The position numbers were made by a program, and so were the translations under genes. Of a DNA stretch of 5,754 nt, positions 1 through 5,754 are shown piece after piece; the first letter of the stretch is position 1, and the number at the start of each line of letters is the position of its first letter. The stretch comes from Bacteroidales bacterium. Lineage in GTDB: Bacteria; Bacteroidota; Bacteroidia; Bacteroidales; UBA932. The notes beneath the pieces are model-generated. The model had not been told where the DNA came from. It searched no databases and was given only the letters and a program-made list of their open reading frames with translations. Location of the stretch: positions 1-5,754 of the forward strand of contig SFNZ01000097.1 of NCBI GenBank assembly GCA_004552615.1, read 5' to 3'.

Positions 1-59
1 AACGCTCCTGTCGAAAGGAGGAGTGGCGATACGGACGTTGAGCTTGATGATGTCACCCT
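1..59. repeat. Direct repeat copy 1: displaced fragment of nqrF at the window edge
   Basis: All 59 bases are identical to 653-711 in the same orientation; the match breaks at base 60 (t against c at 712). It corresponds to nqrF codons from about G225 to V243 but lies downstream of the nqrF stop and in a different frame from the gene, so it is not part of a working NqrF. The copy begins at the first base of the window, so its true length cannot be seen. It may be a contig-end assembly artefact or a real partial duplication. Confidence 0.9.
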
Positions 60-68
60 TTTGTCTGT

Positions 69-87
69 GAAGAAGCTGAACTTCTTC
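69..87 (-). other. Hairpin just after the nqrF stop; possible weak terminator
   Basis: The sequence is a perfect 7-bp inverted repeat (gaagaag / cttcttc) around a 5-base loop. It starts 7 bases downstream of the nqrF TAA. Its position suits the 3' end of the operon transcript. However, on the minus strand the stem is followed by ACAGACAAAA, not a U-run, and the stem is only moderately GC-rich. It is not a classical intrinsic terminator. It could act as a 3' end structure or be chance. Confidence 0.35.
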
Positions 88-94
88 CGGATTA

Positions 95-1381
95 TTAAGC
101 TCCGAAGTTGTCGTAGAGGATGCTCTCCGGCTGCACTCCGAGGCTGTCGAGCAGATTTACCACTGCATTGACCATCATAGGAGGGCCGCACATGAAGTAC
201 TTGATGTCTTCCGGAGCGTCGTGAGTCTTGAGGTAGGTCTCGTACATCACGTTGTGCACGAAGCCTGGAACGTATTTGACTCCTGCCTCATCAGCTTTCG
301 GATCAGGACGGTCAAGCGCAAGATGGAAGTGGAAGTTCGGGAACTCCTTCTCGATCTCAGCATAGTCTTCGAGATAGAATGCCTCCACGAGACTTCTCGC
401 ACCATAGAAGAAATGCACTTCCTTCTTTGTCTTGAGGGTCTTGAACAGATGCATGATGTGGCTTCTGAGCGGAGCCATACCGGCGCCGCCGCCCACGAAG
501 ATGTACTCCTGTGAATCCGGATCGTCCTTAGGCAGCAGGAAGTCTCCGAAAGGACCGGAAATCATCACCTTGTCGCCAGGATGACGGGTATATACATAAG
601 AGGATGCGATACCAGGGTTGACCGGAAGAAGCTTCGGACCGAGTTCGCGCGGAACGCTCCTGTCGAAAGGAGGAGTGGCGATACGGACGTTGAGCTTGAT
701 GATGTCACCCTCGGCAGGATAAGAGGCCATTGAGTATGCCCTCATGGTAGCCTCAGGGTTCACGCACTTGAGGTCGAAGAACCCGTATTTCTCCCATTCT
801 GCCTTGTACTCAGGCTCTACCTCGATATCCTTGAAGTCGAATGTCCCGGCAGGGATGTCAATCTGGATATACTCTCCAGACTTGAAATCAAGATGCTCGC
901 CTGCAGGAAGTTTCACTGTGAACTCCTTGATGAAGGTAGCCACGTTCTTGTTGGAAATAACCTCGCACTCGAGTTTCTTTACGCTGAGGACAGACTCCGG
1001 AACGGCAATCTTGAGGTCTTCCTTGACCTTGACCTGGCAACCGAGCCTCCAGTTGTCCTTGATCTGCTTCCTGTTGAAGAAGCCGGTCTCGGTAGGGAGG
1101 ATGGTTCCGCCGCCTTCGAGTACCCTTACCTTGCACTGGCCGCAGTTGGCCTTTCCACCGCAGGCGGATGGCAGGAATATCTTCTGCTCCGCAAGAGTGT
1201 TCATGAGGTTGTTCCCCGGATTGACTTCAAGGGTGTACTTTCCGTCATTGATATCTATCTTCACCGCACCCTTAGGTGACAGTGCGGTCTTCACCCACAA
1301 CAGCAGGATCACGAGGATAAGTGTAACCACCGTGATGGCTGCGGCCGCGGCAATAATTGTCAGACTTATTGTATTCATCAT
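95..1381 (-). CDS. nqrF: Na+-translocating NADH:quinone reductase subunit F (NqrF), NADH-oxidising
   Basis: NqrF is the electron input module: it oxidises NADH with FAD and passes electrons through a 2Fe-2S cluster. It has 428 residues, against ~408 in Vibrio. Domains in order: one membrane helix at about 6-30; a ferredoxin-like domain (~38-130) with cluster ligands C74, C80 and C83 in CGGKANCGQC plus C115 in WRLGCQ; then a ferredoxin-reductase-type FAD domain with RAYSMAS (214-220); and an NADH domain with GGGAGMAPLRS (297-307) and CGPPMM (398-403) near the C-terminus. The end, ILYDNFGA, is a normal NqrF terminus, so the gene is complete. Compared with Vibrio, about ten extra residues lie between ATPP and SSYVY (237-262), as I recall for other Bacteroidota. 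Two ATGs in a row begin the gene; AGGAG lies 5 bases before the first and 8 before the second, so the start may be either. It is the last gene of the operon. Confidence 0.97.
   Translation of the reverse strand: MMNTISLTIIAAAAAITVVTLILVILLLWVKTALSPKGAVKIDINDGKYTLEVNPGNNLMNTLAEQKIFLPSACGGKANCGQCKVRVLEGGGTILPTETGFFNRKQIKDNWRLGCQVKVKEDLKIAVPESVLSVKKLECEVISNKNVATFIKEFTVKLPAGEHLDFKSGEYIQIDIPAGTFDFKDIEVEPEYKAEWEKYGFFDLKCVNPEATMRAYSMASYPAEGDIIKLNVRIATPPFDRSVPRELGPKLLPVNPGIASSYVYTRHPGDKVMISGPFGDFLLPKDDPDSQEYIFVGGGAGMAPLRSHIMHLFKTLKTKKEVHFFYGARSLVEAFYLEDYAEIEKEFPNFHFHLALDRPDPKADEAGVKYVPGFVHNVMYETYLKTHDAPEDIKYFMCGPPMMVNAVVNLLDSLGVQPESILYDNFGA
653..711. repeat. Direct repeat copy 2: the same 59 bp in place inside nqrF
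   Basis: This is the resident copy, inside the FAD-domain part of nqrF (GDIIKLNVRIATPPFDRSV). It reads through normally on both sides and encodes conserved NqrF sequence, so it is the source and the copy at 1-59 is the displaced one. Confidence 0.9.
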
Positions 1382-1386
1382 TCAGT

Positions 1387-1391
1387 CTCCT
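1387..1391 (-). promoter_or_regulatory. Shine-Dalgarno site of nqrF
   Basis: The minus strand reads AGGAG here, 5 bases before the first ATG (1381-1379) and 8 bases before the second (1378-1376). The site supports initiation at this double ATG and slightly favours the second by spacing. It lies in the 13-bp gap after the nqrE stop. Confidence 0.7.
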
Positions 1392-1394
1392 AAA

Positions 1395-1991
1395 TTAAAG
1401 TGAAATACCCATAAATGTCATAAATGCCATGGCCATGAGACCTACTGTGATGAATGTGATACCGATACCCTTGAGCGGGGCGGGAACATTCGAATATGAC
1501 ATTTTCTCCCTGATGGCCGCGAGGGTCACGATGGCGAGGAACCAGCCGAGACCTGAACCGAGCGAGAATACTGCGGCCTCTCCTACATTGGCGAAGTCTC
1601 TCTGCTGCATGAAGAGCGATCCGCCGAGGATTGCGCAGTTCACGGCGATGAGCGGCAGGAAGATACCGAGTTCGGCATACAGGGTCGGGGAGAATTTCTC
1701 GACAACCATTTCCACAAGCTGCACGATGGCTGCAATCACGGCGATGAATGTGATGAGGCTCAGGAAGCTGAGGTCAACACCCTCAATCAGCGCGTTCGGG
1801 CCGAGCACGTATTTGTTGAGGAGATAGTTGATAGGGAGTGTTACAAGAAGCACGAAGATAACAGCGACACCCAGTCCGGAAGCTGTCTTCACATTTTTTG
1901 ATACTGCCAGGTATGAGCACATACCGAGGAAGTATGCAAAAATCATATTGTCAACAAAAATTGACTTTACGAACAAGCTTAAATATTCCAT
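1395..1991 (-). CDS. nqrE: Na+-translocating NADH:quinone reductase subunit E (NqrE)
   Basis: NqrE is the integral membrane partner of NqrD, homologous to RnfA, and contributes the other half of the intramembrane 2Fe-2S site. It has 198 residues, matching the family. Six hydrophobic segments can be seen, at about 8-30, 36-58, 74-97, 105-128, 139-160 and 173-194. The cluster cysteines are C25 in YFLGMCSYLAVSK and C119 in PLIAVNCAILGGSLFM. Other hallmarks are the N-terminal VKSIFVDNMIFAYFLGMC (8-25), EKFSPTLYAELGIFLPLI (98-115) and the late block FLAIVTLAAIREKM (151-164). The start ATG is 18 bp after the nqrD stop, and no Shine-Dalgarno sequence is visible in that gap. The gene ends in TAA, 13 bp before nqrF. 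Confidence 0.97.
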   Translation of the reverse strand: MEYLSLFVKSIFVDNMIFAYFLGMCSYLAVSKNVKTASGLGVAVIFVLLVTLPINYLLNKYVLGPNALIEGVDLSFLSLITFIAVIAAIVQLVEMVVEKFSPTLYAELGIFLPLIAVNCAILGGSLFMQQRDFANVGEAAVFSLGSGLGWFLAIVTLAAIREKMSYSNVPAPLKGIGITFITVGLMAMAFMTFMGISL

Positions 1992-2009
1992 TTCGATTGA
2001 GTGTTAATG

Positions 2010-2630
2010 TTATTTTTCCTGAAGGTCTTTCTGGATGCTCCTCTGTACCCATACGATGCATCCGAGGAGGATGAGCGCCATAGGAGGGAGAATCACGAGA
2101 CCGTTGTTCATATAACCTGCGTTGTAGATGCACTCAGGGATGATCCTGAATCCGAAGAGAGTGCCTGAGCCGAGAAGCTCGCGGAAGAAGGCGATGATGA
2201 TGAGAATCATTGCGTAGCCTGCTCCGTTGGCAAGACCGTCAAGGAAGGAAGGAATCGGCTTGTTGCCGAGACCGAAAGCCTCGATACGGCCCATCACGAT
2301 ACAGTTGGTGATGATAAGTCCGATGTAGACGGACAACTGTTTCTCGATGCTGTATGCGTATGCCTTGAGGAACTGGTCCACGAGGATTACCATGAGCGAT
2401 ACCACAACGAGCTGCACGATGATACGTACCCTGGTAGGGATGGAGTTCCTCATGCAGGAAACGATGAAGTTCGAGAAGCTTGTAACTACAATAACAGAAA
2501 GACCCATGACGAAAGCGCCTTTCAGCTGCACGGTCACTGCAAGAGCCGAGCAGATACCGAGGATAAGGGTCGTGATCGGGTTGCCCTTGAAGATCGGATT
2601 CAAAAGAGTTTCTTTTATTTTTGCGTTCAT
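2010..2630 (-). CDS. nqrD: Na+-translocating NADH:quinone reductase subunit D (NqrD)
   Basis: NqrD is a small integral membrane subunit that pairs with NqrE in an inverted-repeat arrangement. Structures of the Vibrio enzyme show a 2Fe-2S centre between them. It has 206 residues, the normal length. Six hydrophobic segments can be seen, at about 17-34, 38-59, 69-92, 98-117, 128-150 and 175-196. The two cluster cysteines are present: C27 in LGICSALAV and C110 in IITNCIVMGR. Other conserved blocks are NPITTLILGICSALAV (17-32), GRIEAFG (114-120) and FFRELLGSGTLFG (148-160). The start ATG is supported by a good Shine-Dalgarno sequence, GGGAGG, 7 bases upstream, in the 14-bp gap after nqrC. RnfE is the homologue in Rnf complexes; the neighbouring nqrA and nqrF exclude that here. 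Confidence 0.97.
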   Translation of the reverse strand: MNAKIKETLLNPIFKGNPITTLILGICSALAVTVQLKGAFVMGLSVIVVTSFSNFIVSCMRNSIPTRVRIIVQLVVVSLMVILVDQFLKAYAYSIEKQLSVYIGLIITNCIVMGRIEAFGLGNKPIPSFLDGLANGAGYAMILIIIAFFRELLGSGTLFGFRIIPECIYNAGYMNNGLVILPPMALILLGCIVWVQRSIQKDLQEK

Positions 2631-2637
2631 ATCAAAT

Positions 2638-2643
2638 CCTCCC
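2638..2643 (-). promoter_or_regulatory. Shine-Dalgarno site of nqrD
   Basis: The minus strand reads GGGAGG, 7 bases before the nqrD ATG. This is the strongest ribosome binding site visible in the operon and fixes the nqrD start. nqrC and nqrE have no comparable site, and nqrB only a weak, badly spaced one. Confidence 0.75.
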
Positions 2644-2644
2644 G

Positions 2645-3475
2645 TTAGTTTTCATTTGCAGGCGTTTCGTCCTGTCCTGCCTCTGCAGCACCATTTTCAA
2701 CGAGCTCGATCTCGACCGGTCCGCGGCCTTTCGGCTGAACGGCATTGAGATATGGCTCGTAAGCGCTGATCCATAAGTTGAGGGCTGCGTTGAGGCCGTT
2801 GCAGGTCATTGTCGCACCTGTGATTGCGTCCACTGCATTGTCCTTGCCTTTCGCACCGCCTTTAACGATGCTGAATGCGGACTCGTCAGCGAAATCGATT
2901 GAACGTCCGGAGAATGTCTCCCGGAAGCCTGCGTCATCCTTGATTTTGGCACCGAGGCCCGGAGTCTCGCTCTCATGGTCGAAATAAACTCCCTTGATTG
3001 TCCTGAGGTCCTCGTCAAGGGCGATGTAGCCCCAGATTGGTCCCCAGAGTCCTGCTCCGTAGCAAGGAATAACCGTCACTTTGCTTCCGTTCTGGTCGAA
3101 GATGAAGACAGGAAGCTTGATCCCTGAAGTAGCTCCGTCCTTGAGAAGCTTGTTCTGCGCCTTGAGCTCGGAAGTGGTCACGATTTCGCAGCTTTCAATG
3201 TCGAGTTCTTCAGCAAGAGTGCCGTCCGCATTGATGAGGAAAGCCTCTTTCACCGCATCCTTGTAGGCTGCGAGGACCTTGTCGTTGCCCATTGCCTCCA
3301 GCTCGCTTTTTTCGTAGAACTTGGCGGCTGAGAGCATCTGGCTGATTGTCTCCGCTTTCACGTTCGCATCCTGCTTCGGGGCCAGAACCTGGGACACCGT
3401 GGCGAGGATGGCGGCAACCAGCACTACGACGAGAGTCGTGTAGATGACTGTGTATATATTACCGTTAGTATTCAT
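2645..3475 (-). CDS. nqrC: Na+-translocating NADH:quinone reductase subunit C (NqrC)
   Basis: NqrC is a single-span membrane protein with a large domain outside the cytoplasm that carries a covalently bound FMN and relays electrons toward NqrB. It has 276 residues, slightly longer than the usual ~230-260. One hydrophobic helix lies at about 8-31, followed by the soluble domain. The FMN-binding motif DAITGATMT lies at 216-224, with T222 the predicted flavin-linked threonine. YGAGLWGPIWGYIALD (139-154) and DHESETPGLGAKI (166-178) are family hallmarks. After the last domain helix (ISAYEPYLN, 236-244) comes a glycine-, glutamate- and alanine-rich tail of about 30 residues that looks disordered. 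The start is the ATG 12 bp after the nqrB stop; the gap is A+T-rich with no Shine-Dalgarno sequence. RnfG is the paralogue, but the context is Nqr. Attachment of FMN would need an ApbE-type flavin transferase encoded elsewhere. Confidence 0.97.
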   Translation of the reverse strand: MNTNGNIYTVIYTTLVVVLVAAILATVSQVLAPKQDANVKAETISQMLSAAKFYEKSELEAMGNDKVLAAYKDAVKEAFLINADGTLAEELDIESCEIVTTSELKAQNKLLKDGATSGIKLPVFIFDQNGSKVTVIPCYGAGLWGPIWGYIALDEDLRTIKGVYFDHESETPGLGAKIKDDAGFRETFSGRSIDFADESAFSIVKGGAKGKDNAVDAITGATMTCNGLNAALNLWISAYEPYLNAVQPKGRGPVEIELVENGAAEAGQDETPANEN

Positions 3476-3487
3476 ATCAGATAAATG

Positions 3488-4651
3488 TTATGCGATTTTA
3501 ACTTTCTTTGCTCTTCTGGAAATCGCAGATGATGTGACATAGTGGTCAATGAGCGGTGCGAATGTGTTCATAAGAAGGATGGCAAGCATCATTCCTTCCG
3601 CATATCCAGGGTTGAAGAGCCTTACCACTACGCAGAGAGCACCCACGAAGAAGCCGTAGATCCATTTGCCGCATTCTGTCTGGGCGGATGTGACAGGGTC
3701 AGTTGCCATGAACACGGTACCGAAGGCAAAGCCTCCCATGATGAGCTGGTACCATGCAGGGATGTCTGTAGCTCCGCAAATATTGCCGAGCCAGCCTACG
3801 AAGAGGGCTCCGACCACTGATGATGCCATGATCTTCCAGCTTGCTACTCCGGTCCAGATGAGGATGACGGCTCCGATGAGGATTGCAATTACAGATGTTT
3901 CACCGACAGATCCCGGAACGGTTCCGGCGAACATGTCCCATGCAGACATTCCGTACTGTACTCCTGCATTGTTCAGGGCGTCAAGGCCTTCTGAAGCGAA
4001 TGAAAGAGGGGTCGCTCCGGTGGCGCCGTCAATGAGAGCCTCGTTGTTCTTGAGGTGAATCCATACCTCTGAACCTGACATCTTGCTCGGATATGAGAAG
4101 AACAGGAATGCCCTGGTGAGGAGTGCCGGGTTCAGGAAGTTCATTCCGGTGCCGCCGAAAACCTCTTTTCCGAAGAGGACTGCGAATGCTACAGCGACTG
4201 CAAGCATCCAGAGAGGCACGTCCACAGGGACGATGAGAGGAATGAGCATACCGGACACGAGATATCCTTCGTTGACTTCCTCGTTCCTGATCTGCGCGGA
4301 TGCGAATTCAATTCCGAGGCCGACAAGATATGCCACTATATATAAAGGTAACACTTTGAGGAAACCGAACCAGAAATTCTGGAGGAGGGTCGCCTCCGTG
4401 CCTGTTGCAAGGCTGTGCTGGTAGCCGACATTCCACATTCCGAAGAGTGCGGCAGGAACAAGGGCTATCACTACGATGATCATGATTCTCTTCAGGTCGA
4501 CTGCGTCCCTGACATGGGAACCTGTCCTCGTTACAGTGCCCGGCACGCGGAGGAAGGTGTCGAATGCGTCGACGGTTGAATGAAGGAATCCGAGTTTGCC
4601 GCCCCTTTCGAAAAGGCCCGGCTGTGGTGTTGTATTCTTATTTTCTTCCAT
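3488..4651 (-). CDS. nqrB: Na+-translocating NADH:quinone reductase subunit B (NqrB)
   Basis: This is the large integral membrane subunit that carries a covalent FMN and riboflavin and forms much of the Na+ pathway and quinone site. It has 387 residues, close to the family's ~400-415. About ten hydrophobic segments can be seen, roughly at 54-73, 95-117, 129-143, 146-162, 172-187, 252-271, 274-291, 301-317, 330-346 and 352-370. The flavinylation motif DGATGAT lies at 208-214, with T214 the expected FMN-linked threonine (equivalent to T236 in Vibrio cholerae). The hallmark GKEVFGGTGMNFLNPAL lies at 161-177; its GG pair (166-167) matches the glycines known to affect HQNO and korormicin sensitivity. 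EVNEGYLVSGMLIPL (125-139) is also typical. RnfD is the paralogue, but the neighbouring nqrA and nqrF settle the identity. The start is the ATG 13 bp after the nqrA stop. The only Shine-Dalgarno-like string, GGAAG, sits just 2 bases upstream, so it is weak. Confidence 0.97.
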   Translation of the reverse strand: MEENKNTTPQPGLFERGGKLGFLHSTVDAFDTFLRVPGTVTRTGSHVRDAVDLKRIMIIVVIALVPAALFGMWNVGYQHSLATGTEATLLQNFWFGFLKVLPLYIVAYLVGLGIEFASAQIRNEEVNEGYLVSGMLIPLIVPVDVPLWMLAVAVAFAVLFGKEVFGGTGMNFLNPALLTRAFLFFSYPSKMSGSEVWIHLKNNEALIDGATGATPLSFASEGLDALNNAGVQYGMSAWDMFAGTVPGSVGETSVIAILIGAVILIWTGVASWKIMASSVVGALFVGWLGNICGATDIPAWYQLIMGGFAFGTVFMATDPVTSAQTECGKWIYGFFVGALCVVVRLFNPGYAEGMMLAILLMNTFAPLIDHYVTSSAISRRAKKVKIA

Positions 4652-4664
4652 AACTTCCGTGAGA

Positions 4665-5754
4665 TTAAGCCATTTCTTTAATCATGAGGTCAATGCCTTT
4701 CTCAATGATGGCCTGGATGTCATTCTTGGACGGGTCCACATACTCGCAGAGGGCAAGGTCCTCAGGAAGCACTTCGTAGATTCCGAACTTCTCCATCTTG
4801 TCGATGTCTCCCGCGATGCAGGCCTTGAAGAGGTATACCGGGAAGATGTCCATAGGAAGAACCTTGGAGTAGACGTCGGACATCACGAAAGCACGAGGGC
4901 CTCCGTTGGTGTTGGTGTCCATCTCGTATGTCTTCTTTGGGCAGAGCCATGAGAAATATGTGCGGCTTGAGCTGAATTTGCCGAAACGGAACGGCTTCGC
5001 CCATCCGAGAAGCTCCCTTTCGGTGCCTTCGTGGATCAGGGTGATCTGGTTGTCGAAGAATCCGAGAGATCCGTCAGGCCCGACATTGGTTCCGGTGAGG
5101 ACATCTCCGCTGATGAAGCGGACGTCGTTTGCGGAATTGTCGTAGAACTCGGCAATGTCCTTCATGCTGATGCCAGGAAGGGCGTCAACGTATGCAGGTT
5201 CGATTGCGACAGGTCCGGTCACGGCTACCTTGCGTGCAAGGTTGAGTTTTCCGGTGTTGAAAAGTTTTCCGATAGCGGCAAGGAGAAGGAGGGATACTGT
5301 CCACACAGTGTCACCCTTCATGATAGGGGAGATGTGGCTGATCTGGATTCCGACATTTCCTGCAGGATGCTTTCCGCTGAATACGTGCTGGATCACGTTT
5401 TCAATCTTGTGGAACGGGGTTCCTGAATAGTTCTCGCTGCAGAGTGAGAAATGTACCCCGCCCTTGGTGAGTTTTCCGAGCACGTTCACTCCGGTCTGGA
5501 CGTTCTCGACCTCGTCCTTCAGGACATACTCGGGAACAGCTGCGAGAGGTGCAGTGGAGAATGCGGAAACGAAAATAGCCTTAGGTTCTGCGGAAGGATC
5601 CGCCAGAATACCGTAAGGCCTCTGGATAAGAGCCGGCCAGAGACCGCTCTTGAGAAGGAGGGACTTGACGTCCTCTGCTGACATGTCTGCAAGTTTCTGG
5701 ACTCCGAAGTCCACTGACTCCTGTTTCCCGTCAGCCTTGATCCTTACCTCAAGC
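4665..5754 (-). CDS. nqrA: Na+-translocating NADH:quinone reductase subunit A (NqrA), 5' end missing
   Basis: NqrA is the cytoplasmic, cofactor-free subunit of Na+-NQR that docks on NqrB at the membrane. The visible 362 codons cover about four fifths of the usual ~445-residue protein. The frame is open to the right edge: the first full codon starts at 5753 and reads LEVRIKADGKQES before the GTG at 5714. That GTG is therefore an internal valine, and the true start lies about 85 codons outside the window. Recognisable segments are GLWPALIQRPYG near the visible N-terminus, the conserved HVFSGKHPAGNVGIQISHISPI region, the central ISGDVLTG block, and the C-terminal LPMDIFPVYLFKACIAGDID and EDLALCEYVDPSKNDIQ blocks. 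There are no membrane segments or cofactor motifs, as expected. It ends in TAA, 13 bp before nqrB, and is the first gene of the operon. RnfC, a distant relative, would carry ferredoxin-type cysteine clusters, which are absent here. Confidence 0.96.
   Translation of the reverse strand, partial: LEVRIKADGKQESVDFGVQKLADMSAEDVKSLLLKSGLWPALIQRPYGILADPSAEPKAIFVSAFSTAPLAAVPEYVLKDEVENVQTGVNVLGKLTKGGVHFSLCSENYSGTPFHKIENVIQHVFSGKHPAGNVGIQISHISPIMKGDTVWTVSLLLLAAIGKLFNTGKLNLARKVAVTGPVAIEPAYVDALPGISMKDIAEFYDNSANDVRFISGDVLTGTNVGPDGSLGFFDNQITLIHEGTERELLGWAKPFRFGKFSSSRTYFSWLCPKKTYEMDTNTNGGPRAFVMSDVYSKVLPMDIFPVYLFKACIAGDIDKMEKFGIYEVLPEDLALCEYVDPSKNDIQAIIEKGIDLMIKEMA

Noticed and set aside
1..59. A mobile element end, attachment site or CRISPR-like repeat at the left edge
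   Set aside because: The repeat is a copy of conserved nqrF coding sequence, occurs only twice and has no terminal inverted repeats, integrase or spacer pattern nearby.
744..1403. A 219-codon open frame on the plus strand opposite nqrF
   Set aside because: It lies antisense to the strongly conserved nqrF N-terminal half. Its translation has no recognisable domain and it runs into the nqrE/nqrF gap. It is a shadow of codon usage on the other strand.
4652..4664. Internal promoter or regulatory site between nqrA and nqrB
   Set aside because: The gap is only 13 bp with no promoter-like elements. The same holds for the other gaps of 12-18 bp, so a single transcript is the simplest reading.
4596..5681. 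Several plus-strand open frames of 76-131 codons opposite nqrA
   Set aside because: All overlap intact conserved nqrA coding sequence, lack domain features and have no supporting ribosome binding context. They are antisense shadows.
5712..5714. GTG as the start codon of nqrA
   Set aside because: The frame is open upstream to the window edge with protein-like sequence, and NqrA would lack about 100 N-terminal residues. The GTG is an internal valine.
95..5754. An Rnf (ferredoxin:NAD) complex instead of Na+-NQR
   Set aside because: NqrB-E have Rnf paralogues, but the operon has an NqrA without iron-sulfur motifs and an NqrF with ferredoxin, FAD and NADH domains, in the order A-B-C-D-E-F. RnfB and RnfC are absent.

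Overview
The window holds one operon on the minus strand. It encodes the Na+-translocating NADH:quinone oxidoreductase (Na+-NQR), a six-subunit respiratory sodium pump. Read in the direction of transcription (right to left) the order is nqrA (cut by the right edge), nqrB, nqrC, nqrD, nqrE, nqrF. All six reading frames are intact where visible, with no frameshift or missing subunit. Gaps between genes are only 12-18 bp, which fits a single transcript. The promoter and the first ~85 codons of nqrA lie beyond the right edge.

The organism is most likely a member of the Bacteroidota, probably Bacteroidales. This rests on the protein flavour (NqrF with the 'VNPGIASSY' segment, NqrA with 'HPAGNVGIQI'), the canonical nqrABCDEF order, and the mostly weak or absent Shine-Dalgarno sequences. 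This is judged from memory of the families, not from a search. Base composition is roughly balanced. No genus is claimed.

How the genes work together: NqrF takes electrons from NADH through FAD and a 2Fe-2S cluster. They pass to an intramembrane 2Fe-2S centre between NqrD and NqrE, then to the covalent FMN on NqrC, the covalent FMN on NqrB, riboflavin in NqrB, and finally quinone, with Na+ expelled. The key residues of this path are all present: NqrF C74/C80/C83/C115, NqrD C27/C110, NqrE C25/C119, NqrC T222 and NqrB T214. The flavin transferase (ApbE/Ftp) needed to attach both FMNs is not in the window.

The only part that is not ordinary is the left edge. After the nqrF stop there are 94 bases with no gene. 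Bases 1-59 are an exact copy of an internal piece of nqrF (653-711), and a 7-bp hairpin lies at 69-87 just after the stop codon. Because the copy touches the window edge, an assembly or contig-end artefact is at least as likely as a real partial duplication. I found no sign of a novel system, mobile element, CRISPR array or RNA gene.
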